A DNA stretch of 64,000 bases from Amyelois transitella (taxonomy: Eukaryota; Arthropoda; Insecta; Lepidoptera; Pyralidae): positions 3,026,001-3,090,000 of the forward strand of contig NC_083512.1 of the NCBI RefSeq assembly GCF_032362555.1. Direction: 5' to 3'. Shown in pieces: positions 1-11,262 of this stretch. Every line of letters begins with the position of its first letter. Within the stretch, counting starts at the first letter, position 1. The position numbers were made by a program, and so were the translations under genes. The notes under the pieces are model-generated. The model was not told the DNA's origin. It saw only the letters and a program-made list of their open reading frames with translations, and did not search any database.

Positions 1-2
1 AC

Positions 3-2537
3 TTTACACATTTAGATTTATATCAAGGGTATTTTCAAATAAGCTTAGATAAAGACAGTAGAAACTGCACATCGTTCACAACGAGCACAGGAAAGTACCA
101 CATGAAAAAATTACCCATGGGATTGAAAACTAGCCCAAGTGTTTTCAGTCGTGTAATGTCTATAGCGATGTCAGGATTAAACTATGAAAAATGTTTCATA
201 TATTTAGATGACCTTGTAATTTTTGGCCGTAACCTTGAAATTCATAATCGTAATTTAACAGATGTGTTTGAAAGGCTTCGAAAAATTAATTTGAAATTAA
301 ATCCTCAAAAATGTGTATTCTTAAAGAAAGAAATACTGTATCTAGGACATTTGGTTTCTGAAAAGGGTGTACTTCCTGACCCAGCTAAAATTGAAGTAGT
401 TAAAAATTATCCAAAACCTACTAATACCGACGAAATCAAAAGATTTGTAGCCTTTTGTAATTACTACCGTAAATTTATAAAAAAATTTGCTGAAATAACT
501 GCACCTTTAAACAAGCTTACAAGGAAAAATGAAGTATTTAAGTGGACGGAAGAGTGTACAGTTGCATTTGAAAAATTAAAGGAAAAATTAAGTTCACCCC
601 CTGTTTTAGATTTTCCGGATTTTTCCGAAGGTAATGAGTTTATTTTACAGACTGATGCTTCCGGTATTGCTGTCGGAGCAGTGTTGTGTAATAAAAATAT
701 GAAACCTATAGCTTATGCCAGTAGACCCTTAAACAAAGCGGAATTAAATTACCCTACGATTCAGAAAGAATTACTTGCTATAGTCTGGGCAATAAAGTAT
801 TTTAGACCATATTTATACAATAGAAATTTTACAATTTTAACAGATCACAGACCATTAGTTTACTTATTTTCAATGAAAGACCCATCCAGTAGACTTTTAA
901 AATTCAGACTTCTTTTAGAAGAATACGATTTCAAGATTAACTATATAAAAGGTAAAGATAATAGTGTTGCAGATGCTTTGTCTAGAGTTTATATTACGTC
1001 AGATACATTGAAAAGCATGAACGAAGACATTATAATGGTTTTGACTAGGAGACAACGTAAAAATTTGGAAGAAAGTAGTGAAAGTTCTATTTTAAGTAAT
1101 CCCACTGATGAAAGGTCTGATCAGCCTCGAGTTGTGGAATTGTTTAAAATACCGAACGATTACATGGAATTGACTTTTATAGAAAAAAAGGATTTAGATA
1201 AATTGAGGAGCAAAAATAACGTAGATTTAGAAAAAGAATGTTTCATTTATTGCAAAATAAAGAATACTATTTATATAAACATTGACTTTAGGGCACATTT
1301 TACGCGAGCCGAATTTGTGACTAAGTTAATGGAATTTTGTAAAATAATCAAAGTAAAAGAACTATGCATAGTAAAAAATAATGAGATAAAAACATTCATA
1401 AATGATTTGTTACAAGAAATAAATAATAGAACGAATTGGACCGGTCCACGATTTTATATAATAAAGAGTGTTAAGAGAATAGAGAATGACGAAGACAAAC
1501 AGTATATTTTGCATGACTTCCATTTGTTACCAACCAGTGGACATGCTGGAATTCGTAGAATGACTAATAACATTAAGAGGTTATTTTTTTGGCCTGGTTT
1601 AGATAAGGATATTAAGGATTTTGTAAATAAATGTAGCAAATGTCAAAAAATGAAGCATTGTAGATATACCAAGGCGCCAATGGAGATAACTACAACTGCT
1701 TCCAATGCTTTTGAGAAAATTTATTTAGACCTTTGTGGACCTTTAGAGAGAGACTCAGATGATAATCGCTATATCTTGACAATCCAATGCGAATTAACAA
1801 AGTTTGTCGAAGCTTATCCTTTAAAAAATAAAGAGACGGTAAGTATTGCACATGCGTTTGTCAATAATTTTATACTTAGGTTTGGAATACCAGATACTAT
1901 TGCAACAGATCGCGGAACGGAGTTTGTCTCATCTACAATGGAACAGGTTTGTAATTTATTAGGTATAGAAAAGTTAACATCTACAGCTTACCACCACGAA
2001 TCGCTAGGAGCTATTGAAATTTCTCATAAGAGCCTAGGTGCGTTTTTACGCATACATTGTGATGATCAAAAAGATACGTGGAGTCAATGGCTTCCATTTT
2101 GGTGTTATAGCTACAATAATACTGTTCACACAGAGACGAACTACACACCGTTTGAATTGGTATTTGGTAAACCTAGTAAAATTCCCTGTAGAATTAGAAA
2201 TAATAATAATATAGAACCCTTGTATAATCCAGAAAATTATCCTTTACATTTAAAGCATCGTTTACAAGTATCTCTTCAAGATGCTCGTAAGAATTTAATT
2301 TATAGTAAAGAAAAGAGGAAATGTTTATATGATAAAACATTAAATGATGTATCATATAATACTGGAGATTTAATATTAATTAAAAATGAAGTAGGTAAAA
2401 AGTTAGATTGTAAATTTTTCGGTCCTTTTACTGTCATAGAAGATTTAGGATGTAATGTGAAAATTGCAAAAGATGATAATAAAGTAGACGTAGTACACAA
2501 AAATAGGACAAAAAGGTTTATTATGTCATATCAATAA
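3..2537 (+). CDS. Ty3/Gypsy retrotransposon Pol polyprotein, 5' partial
   Basis: The frame is open from the window edge, so Pol begins upstream. The first Met, at 102, lies inside the reverse transcriptase. Counting from that Met, the order is: RT palm with YLDD at residues 34-37; RNase H with TDAS near 185 and a TDHRPL box further on; the integrase HHCC zinc finger at about 472-525, ending in a CxxC (CSKC); and the integrase catalytic core with Asp near 541 (LDLCGPL), Asp near 602 (ATDRGTEF) and Glu near 637 (GAIEISH). RT-RNaseH-IN is the Ty3/Gypsy order. The protein ends about 170 residues after the catalytic Glu, and no envelope frame follows. The frame has no stop or frameshift over 2.5 kb, so the copy is fairly young. 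The usual RNase H and integrase acidic residues are present. Gag, protease and the 5' LTR lie outside the window. Confidence 0.93.
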   Translation, partial: FTHLDLYQGYFQISLDKDSRNCTSFTTSTGKYHMKKLPMGLKTSPSVFSRVMSIAMSGLNYEKCFIYLDDLVIFGRNLEIHNRNLTDVFERLRKINLKLNPQKCVFLKKEILYLGHLVSEKGVLPDPAKIEVVKNYPKPTNTDEIKRFVAFCNYYRKFIKKFAEITAPLNKLTRKNEVFKWTEECTVAFEKLKEKLSSPPVLDFPDFSEGNEFILQTDASGIAVGAVLCNKNMKPIAYASRPLNKAELNYPTIQKELLAIVWAIKYFRPYLYNRNFTILTDHRPLVYLFSMKDPSSRLLKFRLLLEEYDFKINYIKGKDNSVADALSRVYITSDTLKSMNEDIIMVLTRRQRKNLEESSESSILSNPTDERSDQPRVVELFKIPNDYMELTFIEKKDLDKLRSKNNVDLEKECFIYCKIKNTIYINIDFRAHFTRAEFVTKLMEFCKIIKVKELCIVKNNEIKTFINDLLQEINNRTNWTGPRFYIIKSVKRIENDEDKQYILHDFHLLPTSGHAGIRRMTNNIKRLFFWPGLDKDIKDFVNKCSKCQKMKHCRYTKAPMEITTTASNAFEKIYLDLCGPLERDSDDNRYILTIQCELTKFVEAYPLKNKETVSIAHAFVNNFILRFGIPDTIATDRGTEFVSSTMEQVCNLLGIEKLTSTAYHHESLGAIEISHKSLGAFLRIHCDDQKDTWSQWLPFWCYSYNNTVHTETNYTPFELVFGKPSKIPCRIRNNNNIEPLYNPENYPLHLKHRLQVSLQDARKNLIYSKEKRKCLYDKTLNDVSYNTGDLILIKNEVGKKLDCKFFGPFTVIEDLGCNVKIAKDDNKVDVVHKNRTKRFIMSYQ

Positions 2538-2990
2538 TACATCGTTAAGTACTTACATTATGTTAACATTTATTAAATATGTACAATAATCGTATACTTA
2601 AATATGTAAAAAAAAAAAAAAATTGTACTTACCTTGTAAAATGTAGTCGTCAACAGTATACCTAAATACATACCTATATCTATAATATAATCGTCTAATA
2701 TTAAGATTATCTGTGTTGTTTAGCACATAGGTATACTTTGTATTAATTAATATTCTTACAGTAGGTAATTTTCGTCGACGAAACCTACACGAATACCTAT
2801 ATAACATTGTATTTGTTTATAATCATAAAAATAAAACTAATATTTTTATTTTTATTCTTTTTGCACCCCCGTGGTGTAGTGTAGCCCTAATTGTAATATG
2901 TTATACTATTATATACTATATACTTGATGATCAATAAATCAGTATCGATTCAGCTTTTGTTTAATTTACACGCATTCCCTCCTATATTAG
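2538..2990 (+). mobile_element. 3' non-coding end of the Gypsy element, probably containing its 3' LTR
   Basis: AT-rich DNA follows the Pol stop. It has a purine (A14) run at about 2607-2621, which could be part of a polypurine tract, and AATAAA-like signals near 2830 and 2932, as expected for an R/U5 region. LTR ends cannot be fixed because the 5' LTR is outside the window. The right limit is a guess from the change in sequence character after about 2990. Confidence 0.35.
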
Positions 2991-5900
2991 ACAGTGCTAG
3001 TCTAATTACATAATGTTCTTGAAAGCAATTCAAAAAGTATTTACTTTACAGTTAAACTTTATGGAAATAGCAAACGAGATAACAAAATATCGATGTTAAA
3101 AGAAGTAAGATGTCCTAGAAAAACATCTATCAACAAAATTTTATTTCTGTTTTCATGCTGTTCCTTATTCTTATCACTCATTTGATTATACAAATTTCTC
3201 GTTTCCATTGCGTTAATTGTACGATCATATCTCTTCTGTTACACCCAATGTTTTTCAATCAATATGAATTAAATTTACAGCGTTGCAAATGCAATTTTTT
3301 ACTAATGAAAATTTTGCTATAAAACTGTTTGTTTTTAGCAATTTTCAATCCGACATCAAAGGGATCAAATATTTGGATGTGACGTGAGTTAATTTTAATC
3401 CATCAAATCTGTTTCGACACTACACGAGTAATTCAATAAAAAGGTTATCGAATAACTTCGCTATAACAATGACTTTATGCACGTGGATCTCGTTATTATA
3501 GTTCTTAACAGTGTTATCAGTTTCATATTTTTGTATTCTATTGCAATTTCAATGATATTTGTGTGTACTTTCCATTCTTTCACAATTTGTTTTACACAAA
3601 TTCTAATTGTTACATGTATTTATATTAAGAACAAATTGTAAAATTGTGTTAAGATAAAGATTTTATTTATTTATATTATAACTATAATTATATTTGTTTA
3701 TATTATAACCTACATATTTCTTTGGATATTATTCATGGTATCAAGAAGCCGATGGTGAAAGTATTTCTTCTTGCTATCCACTGATTTACCTCTTGAGTAC
3801 TTGTTTAATTGAGAAGCCAGCCATCATATCGTCAGTATAAGCAATTTCGCCACCCATGTCATGATAACAAATTTAAACTGCGTTACTAATAATAATAATA
3901 AAACAAACTTATTTGTCCTTCCATATGCCCACCACTCATAAAAATTCATCCAACAAATAAAACCAATCATTAACTAGCATGTTCTATAAATGTATTATGA
4001 CATGTTTGTTGAATCGGAGTGTTTGAGTGCACGCGTACTTAAATCACATTATTCTGGGCTTTACAAAAGTAGGTGTTGCGATACGAGGACGGATTTGAAA
4101 CTGCATGGATTGACGATTACGGGTTTCCCCAATACAATGTCTTAATCATGACTAAGTTAATCGTCAGATTATATAAGAAAATGATTTTGACTGCTTAGAA
4201 TTTGGTAAGATTTTAACAACCTACATACATATACCGACAACAAAAACAATTTTCGCATTTGATAACTTATTAGTTATTATTTTAGATTCTATTGCATCCG
4301 GATTTCTTATTAAAAAGCACATAACAGAGAAACCTGAACTTTTATATTGGATATTGAAGTAATTTATATCATTATACGGTGAACGAGTTGAGTAAAGGCG
4401 TTTCGTTCTGATAGACACACATATGGTATGCTTAGGTTAAGCAACTGATAATAACGATTAGTCGAATTCCATATAATGAAAGCAAATAGCGTTAAATGCA
4501 ATTTTTTGCCTATCCATTGAATAATGCATCAATCATATTTGCAAGTGATGCTGACGAAGTTTTAAAGGAAATATATACTCGTATGTATATAATTAAATAA
4601 TATTTGCCATATGTCTATATTCCACACGTGTAGGGAACCCACGCATCGTAATACTAATAGCATTGATCTTAATCATGTCACGACTCGACTGCAAAAAATA
4701 TGCAAAATAAACCAACTTTATAGGTCTATCTTAGCAGAAGTATAATTGACCTTACGGCTTATTTAATAGAAGCTATTCAATTTAATCAACAACACCACAT
4801 GGAACATCATGATAGGTCTTGTTAGAATGGTCTATAATTGAATCGGCACATAGTAGTTGTAGGCATTCCTGTGCCGCATTCCTTGAATGGCTGCGTTGAT
4901 TGGCGTTAGTAGGGGAGACGATAAAGGGTCAATATAATTAAAGCAGAAGTGCCAAAGTCCGCTGTTTTGTTACTATAAACAACTGATAGATAGGGTTACC
5001 TTCTTACGGTAAGGTACTTCCGTATTTTTTATTGCGCAGGACTTGAGCAGATGTTTATTTTTGATTACAGTGGAAATATCATTAACTTGTTAATAAAATC
5101 ATATTTATGAAAATTTCCATGTAATCTCAGATAATACAGATAAAAATGATTACAAAAAAATAATGGTCTGAAACTAGAAACTTAAATAAATATTTGTTAT
5201 TCAAATCAAATTTAATTTTTACCATTATTTGGTATGGCAACCCTATTAGTGGAGATAAAAAGTACTTCAAGAAAATGTGGGACGAATTCTTTTGACAATG
5301 ACGAATTCGTCAATTTTTTACTACCATTCGGAAGTGAGCGACGACAAGGCGATAAATCAACAGTGTACTTCAATGAATCTTCGCAAGGACAGAACCACTG
5401 AGAAAAAAAATGTAATAATTAAAATAATAATAATGCCCCTAGCGAGGTGAAGAACACAGGGCCAAGTTACAAATACTAATTTAGGACATCGCAGAACGAA
5501 AAATATGTTAAAATAATGAAAGAAAGCAGAAAATAAGTAAGTATACGTCTCTTGAAAATAAGTTCTCCATTTATTTCATAAATTCATAAATCATTTGAGA
5601 TTGTAGATGTTTGTTATCATTATGTAAAACAGGCGTAAAGGCTGGTTGGTTTTTATTCAGATAGGTCACTAGTGGTCATTACGGTCATGTTTTTTCATTA
5701 TATTAACAGGCTCCTGTTACAAAAATAACAGAAAGCGTTTCACCTTCATACTTCAATAAGGTATCTCGTGACAAGCTATAAGTCCTAATGAGTGAAGTAC
5801 ACAAATTGCCAGCCTTGGTCAGCTCAACGGCAAAATGGAAGGTCACTGGCGTTCAATAGTTCTATTCAATTGTTTTCATCAATTGATTGCAACGACAGTC

Positions 5901-6460
5901 CTTAAAAACTAATTACAAATGAGCGCATTAGAATGTACATAGTAAGTAACTTATCTCTAAATACCCATTTTTATCAAAATAGGAACCCACTTAGTTATCA
6001 TAGACTAGTTTGACCAGACATAACTAGTTATTAAATATTGACAGTTTGTTTTCACAGTGCCATTCAATAATGTCAAACAATGAGCACGCTATGTGTGAGA
6101 AATGGTTACTCTGATAATCTTCATTTTCGTCTATTGAATGCGGTAATTTCATACAAAGAATAATTTCCGTTTTTATTATCTTATTTACTCCCATCGCTTA
6201 ATTAGATAATGAAAGTGATAATCACTAATATATCCTTATCCTGATCACTTGTGTGTTTAGTTCTGCTTTGTCTATAATAATAAACACGATTAAAAGTTAT
6301 AAATAAAGTTTGCTTTGAGGAAAACCGGCAGTCAAGATCATTAAACATTGAGGAAAGCAAATGTCTGCAATGTCAATTTATGCTATAAATAGCTACGAGA
6401 CTCGTCATTTCAATACCCTTCAACAAGTATAGGTAATTTATTTAAAATCTTATTATCATT
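2991..6460. other. Intergenic AT-rich DNA, no gene recognised
   Basis: No ORF with recognisable protein similarity, no convincing exon and no tRNA or rRNA was seen. There is a short low-complexity stretch at 3660-3720 (imperfect TTATATTATAAC repeats). The remainder is unique-looking on reading, although old diverged repeats would be invisible by eye. Confidence 0.5.
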
Positions 6461-6461
6461 C

Positions 6462-6620
6462 CCACTACACTAATATTATAAATGCGAAAGATTATAAGGA
6501 TGTGTGTGTTTGTTTCTCTTTCACGCAAAAACTACTGATTTTCATGAAACTTTGAATAAAGTTAGACGTTGGATTAGCAAAATAAGTTGAAATTAGCTCA
6601 AAACATTAGTGTAGGCATTC
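6462..6620 (+). mobile_element. Helitron-like (Lep1-type) repeat, 5' part only
   Basis: It begins ACTAATATTATAAATGCGAA and continues to CTCTTTCACGCAAAAACTAC, the same 5' half seen at 39741 and 41510. The GTCGCGGGCGGCCTCTAG end of those copies is missing here, so this is a truncated or decayed copy. Confidence 0.6.
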
Positions 6621-7560
6621 TATTTATTTGGAAGTTACAAATGAAAAGACTAAGACTTTATGTATTTTTTACTTTCTTCGTACTCACGTCATGAACCTCA
6701 GACTTCACGTGTACCAACCAAATTTAATTAAATTCCGTACAGTATATTTTGCGTAAATCATAACAAACACAGCCTTACAAACAATCGCATTTATTATATT
6801 AGATAGGATATCCAAAGTCCAAACTACCTCTATGTACAAAATTCAATAAAGTTATCTGTGTTTAAAAAAAATAACATCAACTTTTTAAATAAAATGGGTA
6901 TTTTAATAGGATATTATTCGTGTACGATTTAATCAAAGACCACAGTAGCGCACGAGAAATCGAGGACAAGTGTTGCCAGGTCTGCCTGCTTATTATAACC
7001 AAGGAAACCAGACATGGAATTAGTCTGAAGTCTGATGTTAATGACCGTTAACAAGAATTTCCCCTAGGTTCCTCACCTTTCTTATAAATTATTTTTTTAT
7101 GAATTTGCGTGTGATAAGTAAGATTGGGTCTCTGAGTAACAAGAATTAACGCAGTTTTCGAATAAAACAATAAAGGACTTCGAAATATATATGTTTAGAA
7201 TATTCGATTTTTTAATGCATATTTTATTTGTAATGTAAAATTGTGACATTAGGTTATGCAAAAATGAAAATATGTACTTTTAAAATATTACAACCATCAT
7301 ATTTCAACAATGATACATTATTTTCTAGTACATACATACGAAAATAGAAATCATTATTACGTCGAAAACATTGGAAAATATGTAAGTAAACAAATTTTAT
7401 ATAATTTCACAATAACCTTCCATCCAACCATACCACAATAATTACGTCCTTATCAACAATACATATTCTGTAGTGATGGTTAGTCCATCATTATACTAAT
7501 AAAAATTACTTCTATCAGTCACAACAAAAGTTTAATAAAATTAAAGAACAATATTTCCAG
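6621..7560. other. Intergenic, nothing recognised
   Basis: AT-rich sequence with no coding signal, RNA gene or clear repeat seen. Confidence 0.45.
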
Positions 7561-7650
7561 GTATGCAGAGATTGGGGCGAGTGGAAAAATGTACTCTCCG
7601 CCAATCCTTCCGGGAAAGAGGCGTGATTTTATGTATGTATGTACATATAT
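7561..7650 (+). mobile_element. RTE-type LINE, extreme 3' end fragment
   Basis: This about 90 bp matches the last coding bases and tail of the LINE at 16662-19128: GTATGCAGAGAT, then TTCCGGGAAAGAGGCGTGAT and a short (TATG)n tail. It is a severely 5'-truncated insertion. Confidence 0.75.
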
Positions 7651-8292
7651 ACATATGTTATAACTACGAAGCCTTTGTAAACACAGATGGGCTTGGCTCG
7701 TCATTTGACTTGAATAACTGCGAAAAAAATTACTATACTTGGCCAACCAGAGTAAATTTCTAATGACAACTCGGCTCACTACCTGTCTATGTGCGAATCG
7801 ATTCCTACCATAAACAACCTCGCCTAGAACAAGCTTCGCATGCACATCAGCAAAAAAATGCTGCCAGTCTGTGCCTGCACAGAAAAACAATTCTTTTGTG
7901 TAATTTTTGACTTTTGAATACCAACCACTATAATAAACAAAGTAATTTTTTTATGTTTGTACAAAAGGACAGTTTAATCTGTTTAGCAAAGTTTACTTTC
8001 TATAGATAATTTAAGTAATTGAGTTATTATTTTCATGATAAACTTCAAGGAGAAATTGTTTACTAGTAGTCATAAAAATCTATTCCAGAAAGAACTATTT
8101 TACTTCTTTTTGTTTGCCGATTGAGTGGAAAAGATATCTTCATGGGTTAAGTCCACTGTTACTTATTTTTTTGTTTAAAACAATTAGAAATTTCAATTCA
8201 AAGATACAAGAACAAATTGTGAACAGCAATAGTACGAGAGCACTTTATTTAAGCAGCGCCACTTCTGTGTCCTCCTTAATTTGTGTCTGCAG

Positions 8293-8457
8293 GAAATCGT
8301 GGCGCTTTCCGGCGAGACGCCACAAGCCACTTTTACTTTCGCCGAACGTTCACCTGGGGTTAAGGTGCCCCAGATACCGCCCACCTGGTCTGATAGTTCA
8401 AATATGACCTTAATGTGCCTGAATGCATATTCATACTATTATTATAAGGAGAAGTGA
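8293..8457 (+). CDS. Orphan exon-like ORF, function unknown
   Basis: A pyrimidine-rich tract ends in a good acceptor (GTGTCTGCAG), followed by a GC-richer open frame starting EIVALSGETPQATFTFAE and reading about 54 codons to TGA. No matching donor, upstream exon or family resemblance was found. The opposite strand is also partly open (GVSPESATISC). It may be a stray exon, a decayed gene or a repeat fragment. The base composition contrasts with the AT-rich surroundings, which is the main reason to list it. Confidence 0.25.
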   Translation, partial: EIVALSGETPQATFTFAERSPGVKVPQIPPTWSDSSNMTLMCLNAYSYYYYKEK

Positions 8458-8590
8458 TAACATCTTTGTAAACGACTTTTAAACTCAGCGAGTGTCGTGT
8501 GATTCTTAGCACTTTAGAAAAGGATCACAATATTGTATATATTCTATTGACGTCAAAGAAATTAAATGAAAAGCTTGAATGGTAGCTATG

Positions 8591-8748
8591 GTAGACAGAG
8601 CCAACAGTCATAAAAAGACTTAAAGGCCACCTTCAGCTGTTTGGCTTAATGATAGAATTGAGATTCAAATAGTGACAGGTTTCTAGTCCATCGCCTAAAA
8701 GAGGAATCCCAAGTATGTAAGCCTATCCCTAAGTCGCCTTTTACGAAT
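8591..8748 (-). mobile_element. SINE-like (TATG)n family, partial copy
   Basis: It reads GTAGACAGAGCCAACAGTC ... GTGACAGG ... AGTCGCCTTTTACGA on the plus strand, i.e. the family in reverse. The tail and the 5' ~80 bp are missing. The family is described at 40206. Confidence 0.8.
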
Positions 8749-8869
8749 TTTAATAAACAGGCGATGAGCCATAAGGTATGCATGTATTTTATGTATCTTG
8801 TGTGTATTTATGTATTTTTTATTATATTGTATTTATTTTTGTAATGTATGTATTTTGCAGTATGCATGT

Positions 8870-9000
8870 GCACTTTATTGCACCACCAACTTAAGTTTTT
8901 CTGTTCAGTCACCTGGTAGACTAGTAGAGAATGCCAAACAGCATTAAGTGGTGCCATGTATATTTTTTTTTCCCCAATATTTTTTTTAATAAATAATAAG
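8870..9000 (+). repeat. Interspersed repeat B (ACCACCAACTTAAG... type)
   Basis: It shares CACCAACTTAAG, TAGAGAATGCCAAAC and GCATTAAGT with the stretch at 42655-42780, which ends in TGCAATAAAGTTT followed by AAATAAATAAA. The polyadenylation-like end suggests the 3' end of a non-LTR element. Confidence 0.6.
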
Positions 9001-10000
9001 GGATGAATATCTGATACTGAAATTAATGGTAAGTTGTAGTTAAATTAAACTTTAAAACCACTAGGCCGATTTCGAGATTAAGATGAGTTGGGTGACGTAA
9101 ATTAATTTCCGTTACGAGCAAGTGTTGAATAAATATAGGTAAACTGTTGTTAATTGTAGTGAACAGACTTCGAACAAGAAACGAGAGATCAAAGACAATG
9201 AAACTTATGGTCTAGATTCTCGTTTGTCCCAATTAACAGTGGCGCCGCTTCCAAACTCAATTTGTAGTAATATTAAAGCCAGCATTCAATATCTTCCAAT
9301 CTTACATAATAAAGAAATGAAATACTACAGTTTTCCAAATGAGTTGATAAACAAGAGTCAGTACAACAAATTTAAAATGTATAAAAACGAGGCGATATAT
9401 TGGTCATAAAAATTGGGGAAATAAAATAGGTTATATCATAATTATATTCTTGTGGACAACAAGTAAAAAGTAAAAAAAGAAGATACTGTGCTAAAGGCTT
9501 TATTCTATCCAGTTACTGTAAAAGCAATTAAAACAACTTTTCAATCCAATATGTCAAGGCAAGAATGGTTCCAATTTGTACTTAATATTTCACATTTTTA
9601 TTTATAACTGAACCTGGTAAAAAAAATGCACATATCTATTTGGAGTCTTTGGTCCACAGGATTGATGTCATTTATAGTTATTTAAGTATTGCCATTAGCC
9701 TGAGAGCGCTACTGTTACACATAGTATTTCCTAGATTAAGGAAAAAGAAAAGTATTTCATAAGGTGCCAACAAACATTAAATACTGGAGTGGTCGAAAGT
9801 TAGTGTAATAAATTTTTGTGCCAGATTTTTTATAATCATCATGACTTGATAATCTTCTATACCTTTATTATTTTGTGTAAACACTTTAAAAGTTTATGAT
9901 CAATAAAGACTTGATTACAAAGCCAAAAGTATTTTGATCACTATTACTACCAGGAAGTTAGTGAGATGGTAAATTGTCAGGAATAGGGCATTTGTACACA

Positions 10001-10420
10001 CTACAAGGAATGCTACTGCATCTGGCAGACCAATTTTTTTACATCTATTAAAAATAAGTGAGCTTATACACTTTTCTGGAGAAAATTGTTAATCGGCAAC
10101 CCACTATTGCCTTCCTTATCCTTGTAACGGAAAAATTGGAAGTTAGCAGAAGCCGAAAGATTCTTTTATTTTTTAATTTATTGAGCAATTAATCTTTTTA
10201 TGTGTTTTGACTACAAGGAATGCTACTGCCTCTGGCAGACCAATTGTTTTACATCTATTAAAAATAAGTGAGCTTATACACTTTTCTGGAGAAAATTGTT
10301 AATCGGCAACCCACTATTGCCTTTCTTATCCTTGTAACGGAAAAATTGGAAGTTAGCAGAAGCCGAAAGATTCTTTTATTCTTTAATTTATTGAGCAATT
10401 AATCTTTTTATGTGTTTTGA
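10001..10420. repeat. 210 bp direct tandem duplication (two copies)
   Basis: Copy 1 is 10001-10210 and copy 2 is 10211-10420. Both begin CTACAAGGAATGCTACTGC and end TTTTTATGTGTTTTGA. They differ at only about four positions, so the duplication is recent. No coding frame was recognised in the unit. Confidence 0.95.
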
Positions 10421-11165
10421 CAAGCAGATGGGATGAAATAGTTACAGTTTAAAATTATGAGGATGAAACCTGCTCACAATGTGTGACCATCATTGCTCAA
10501 CCAAGTTAGCTTCATGCACTCTTAACATTATGATTCCTTTTATTTACCTCAACTTGTTACAGTAACAAGGCACAACCTTGAGGGTTGCTTCAATTTGTTG
10601 CTTAATATTATATTATGAAATGCTCAATTTTTTAACTATTTGTAACTATGTAATAAATGAAGTCAATTATATCAAAGAACAGGGCTATCTTTTGTTTTCT
10701 AGAAAGCTGGTATGCAAAACATTTGATTGTTCTCATAAATTATGACCATTAAATCAATAATTTTACATATGAGTTTTAAGATTGATATCATTATCCAATG
10801 AAGTACCTAGATATAATTTATTTATGCATCTAAAATACCTTTGTTTACATTCTTATTTGTATGCAATGATCTAATGTGTAAGAACACATTAGGCAAGTTA
10901 TTGCCAATGTGCATTATGACTTTTTTCAGCAAGAAGCCAAATAAGATTAAGGAATAAGTGTGGATTAGTATCATGCATGCAAATTCTTGGAAAACAGGTT
11001 GAATATATTATATATTAAAAACATATAGGGCAACCACAAAGTTGGTAATTTGATGAAAATTCACACATTATGACAGTAAACACACTGACAAGGATATTAC
11101 AGGAGATTACAGTTATCAAGAGGATATAACAACAACTGATAAGAATAGGAGAGTATAATAAAAAA
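10421..11165. other. Intergenic or intronic DNA, nothing recognised
   Basis: AT-rich sequence. If the minus-strand exon at 11171-11262 is real, this is its first intron. Confidence 0.4.
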
Positions 11166-11170
11166 CATAC

Positions 11171-11262
11171 CTAAAGTCCAAACTGAGATTCCTTTGATGC
11201 GCAGGTAGTTTCGGACCTCTGACATCGTTCCGGCTTCCGTGGACGGGCACATCCTCCAACAT
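11171..11262 (-). CDS. Candidate first coding exon of an unidentified minus-strand gene
   Basis: On the minus strand an ATG at 11262 opens 30 codons plus two bases (MLEDVPVHGSRNDV, then RGPKLPAHQRNLSLDF), ending at a textbook donor AG|GTATG with GT at 11170-11169. The stretch is clearly GC-richer than its flanks. The protein family was not recognised, and no second exon was found with confidence in the 8 kb downstream (towards 3 kb), so the next exon may lie outside the window or be too short to see. The gene would be divergent from DCTN6, about 1.7 kb away. Some other basic, low-complexity N-terminus remains possible. Confidence 0.5.
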
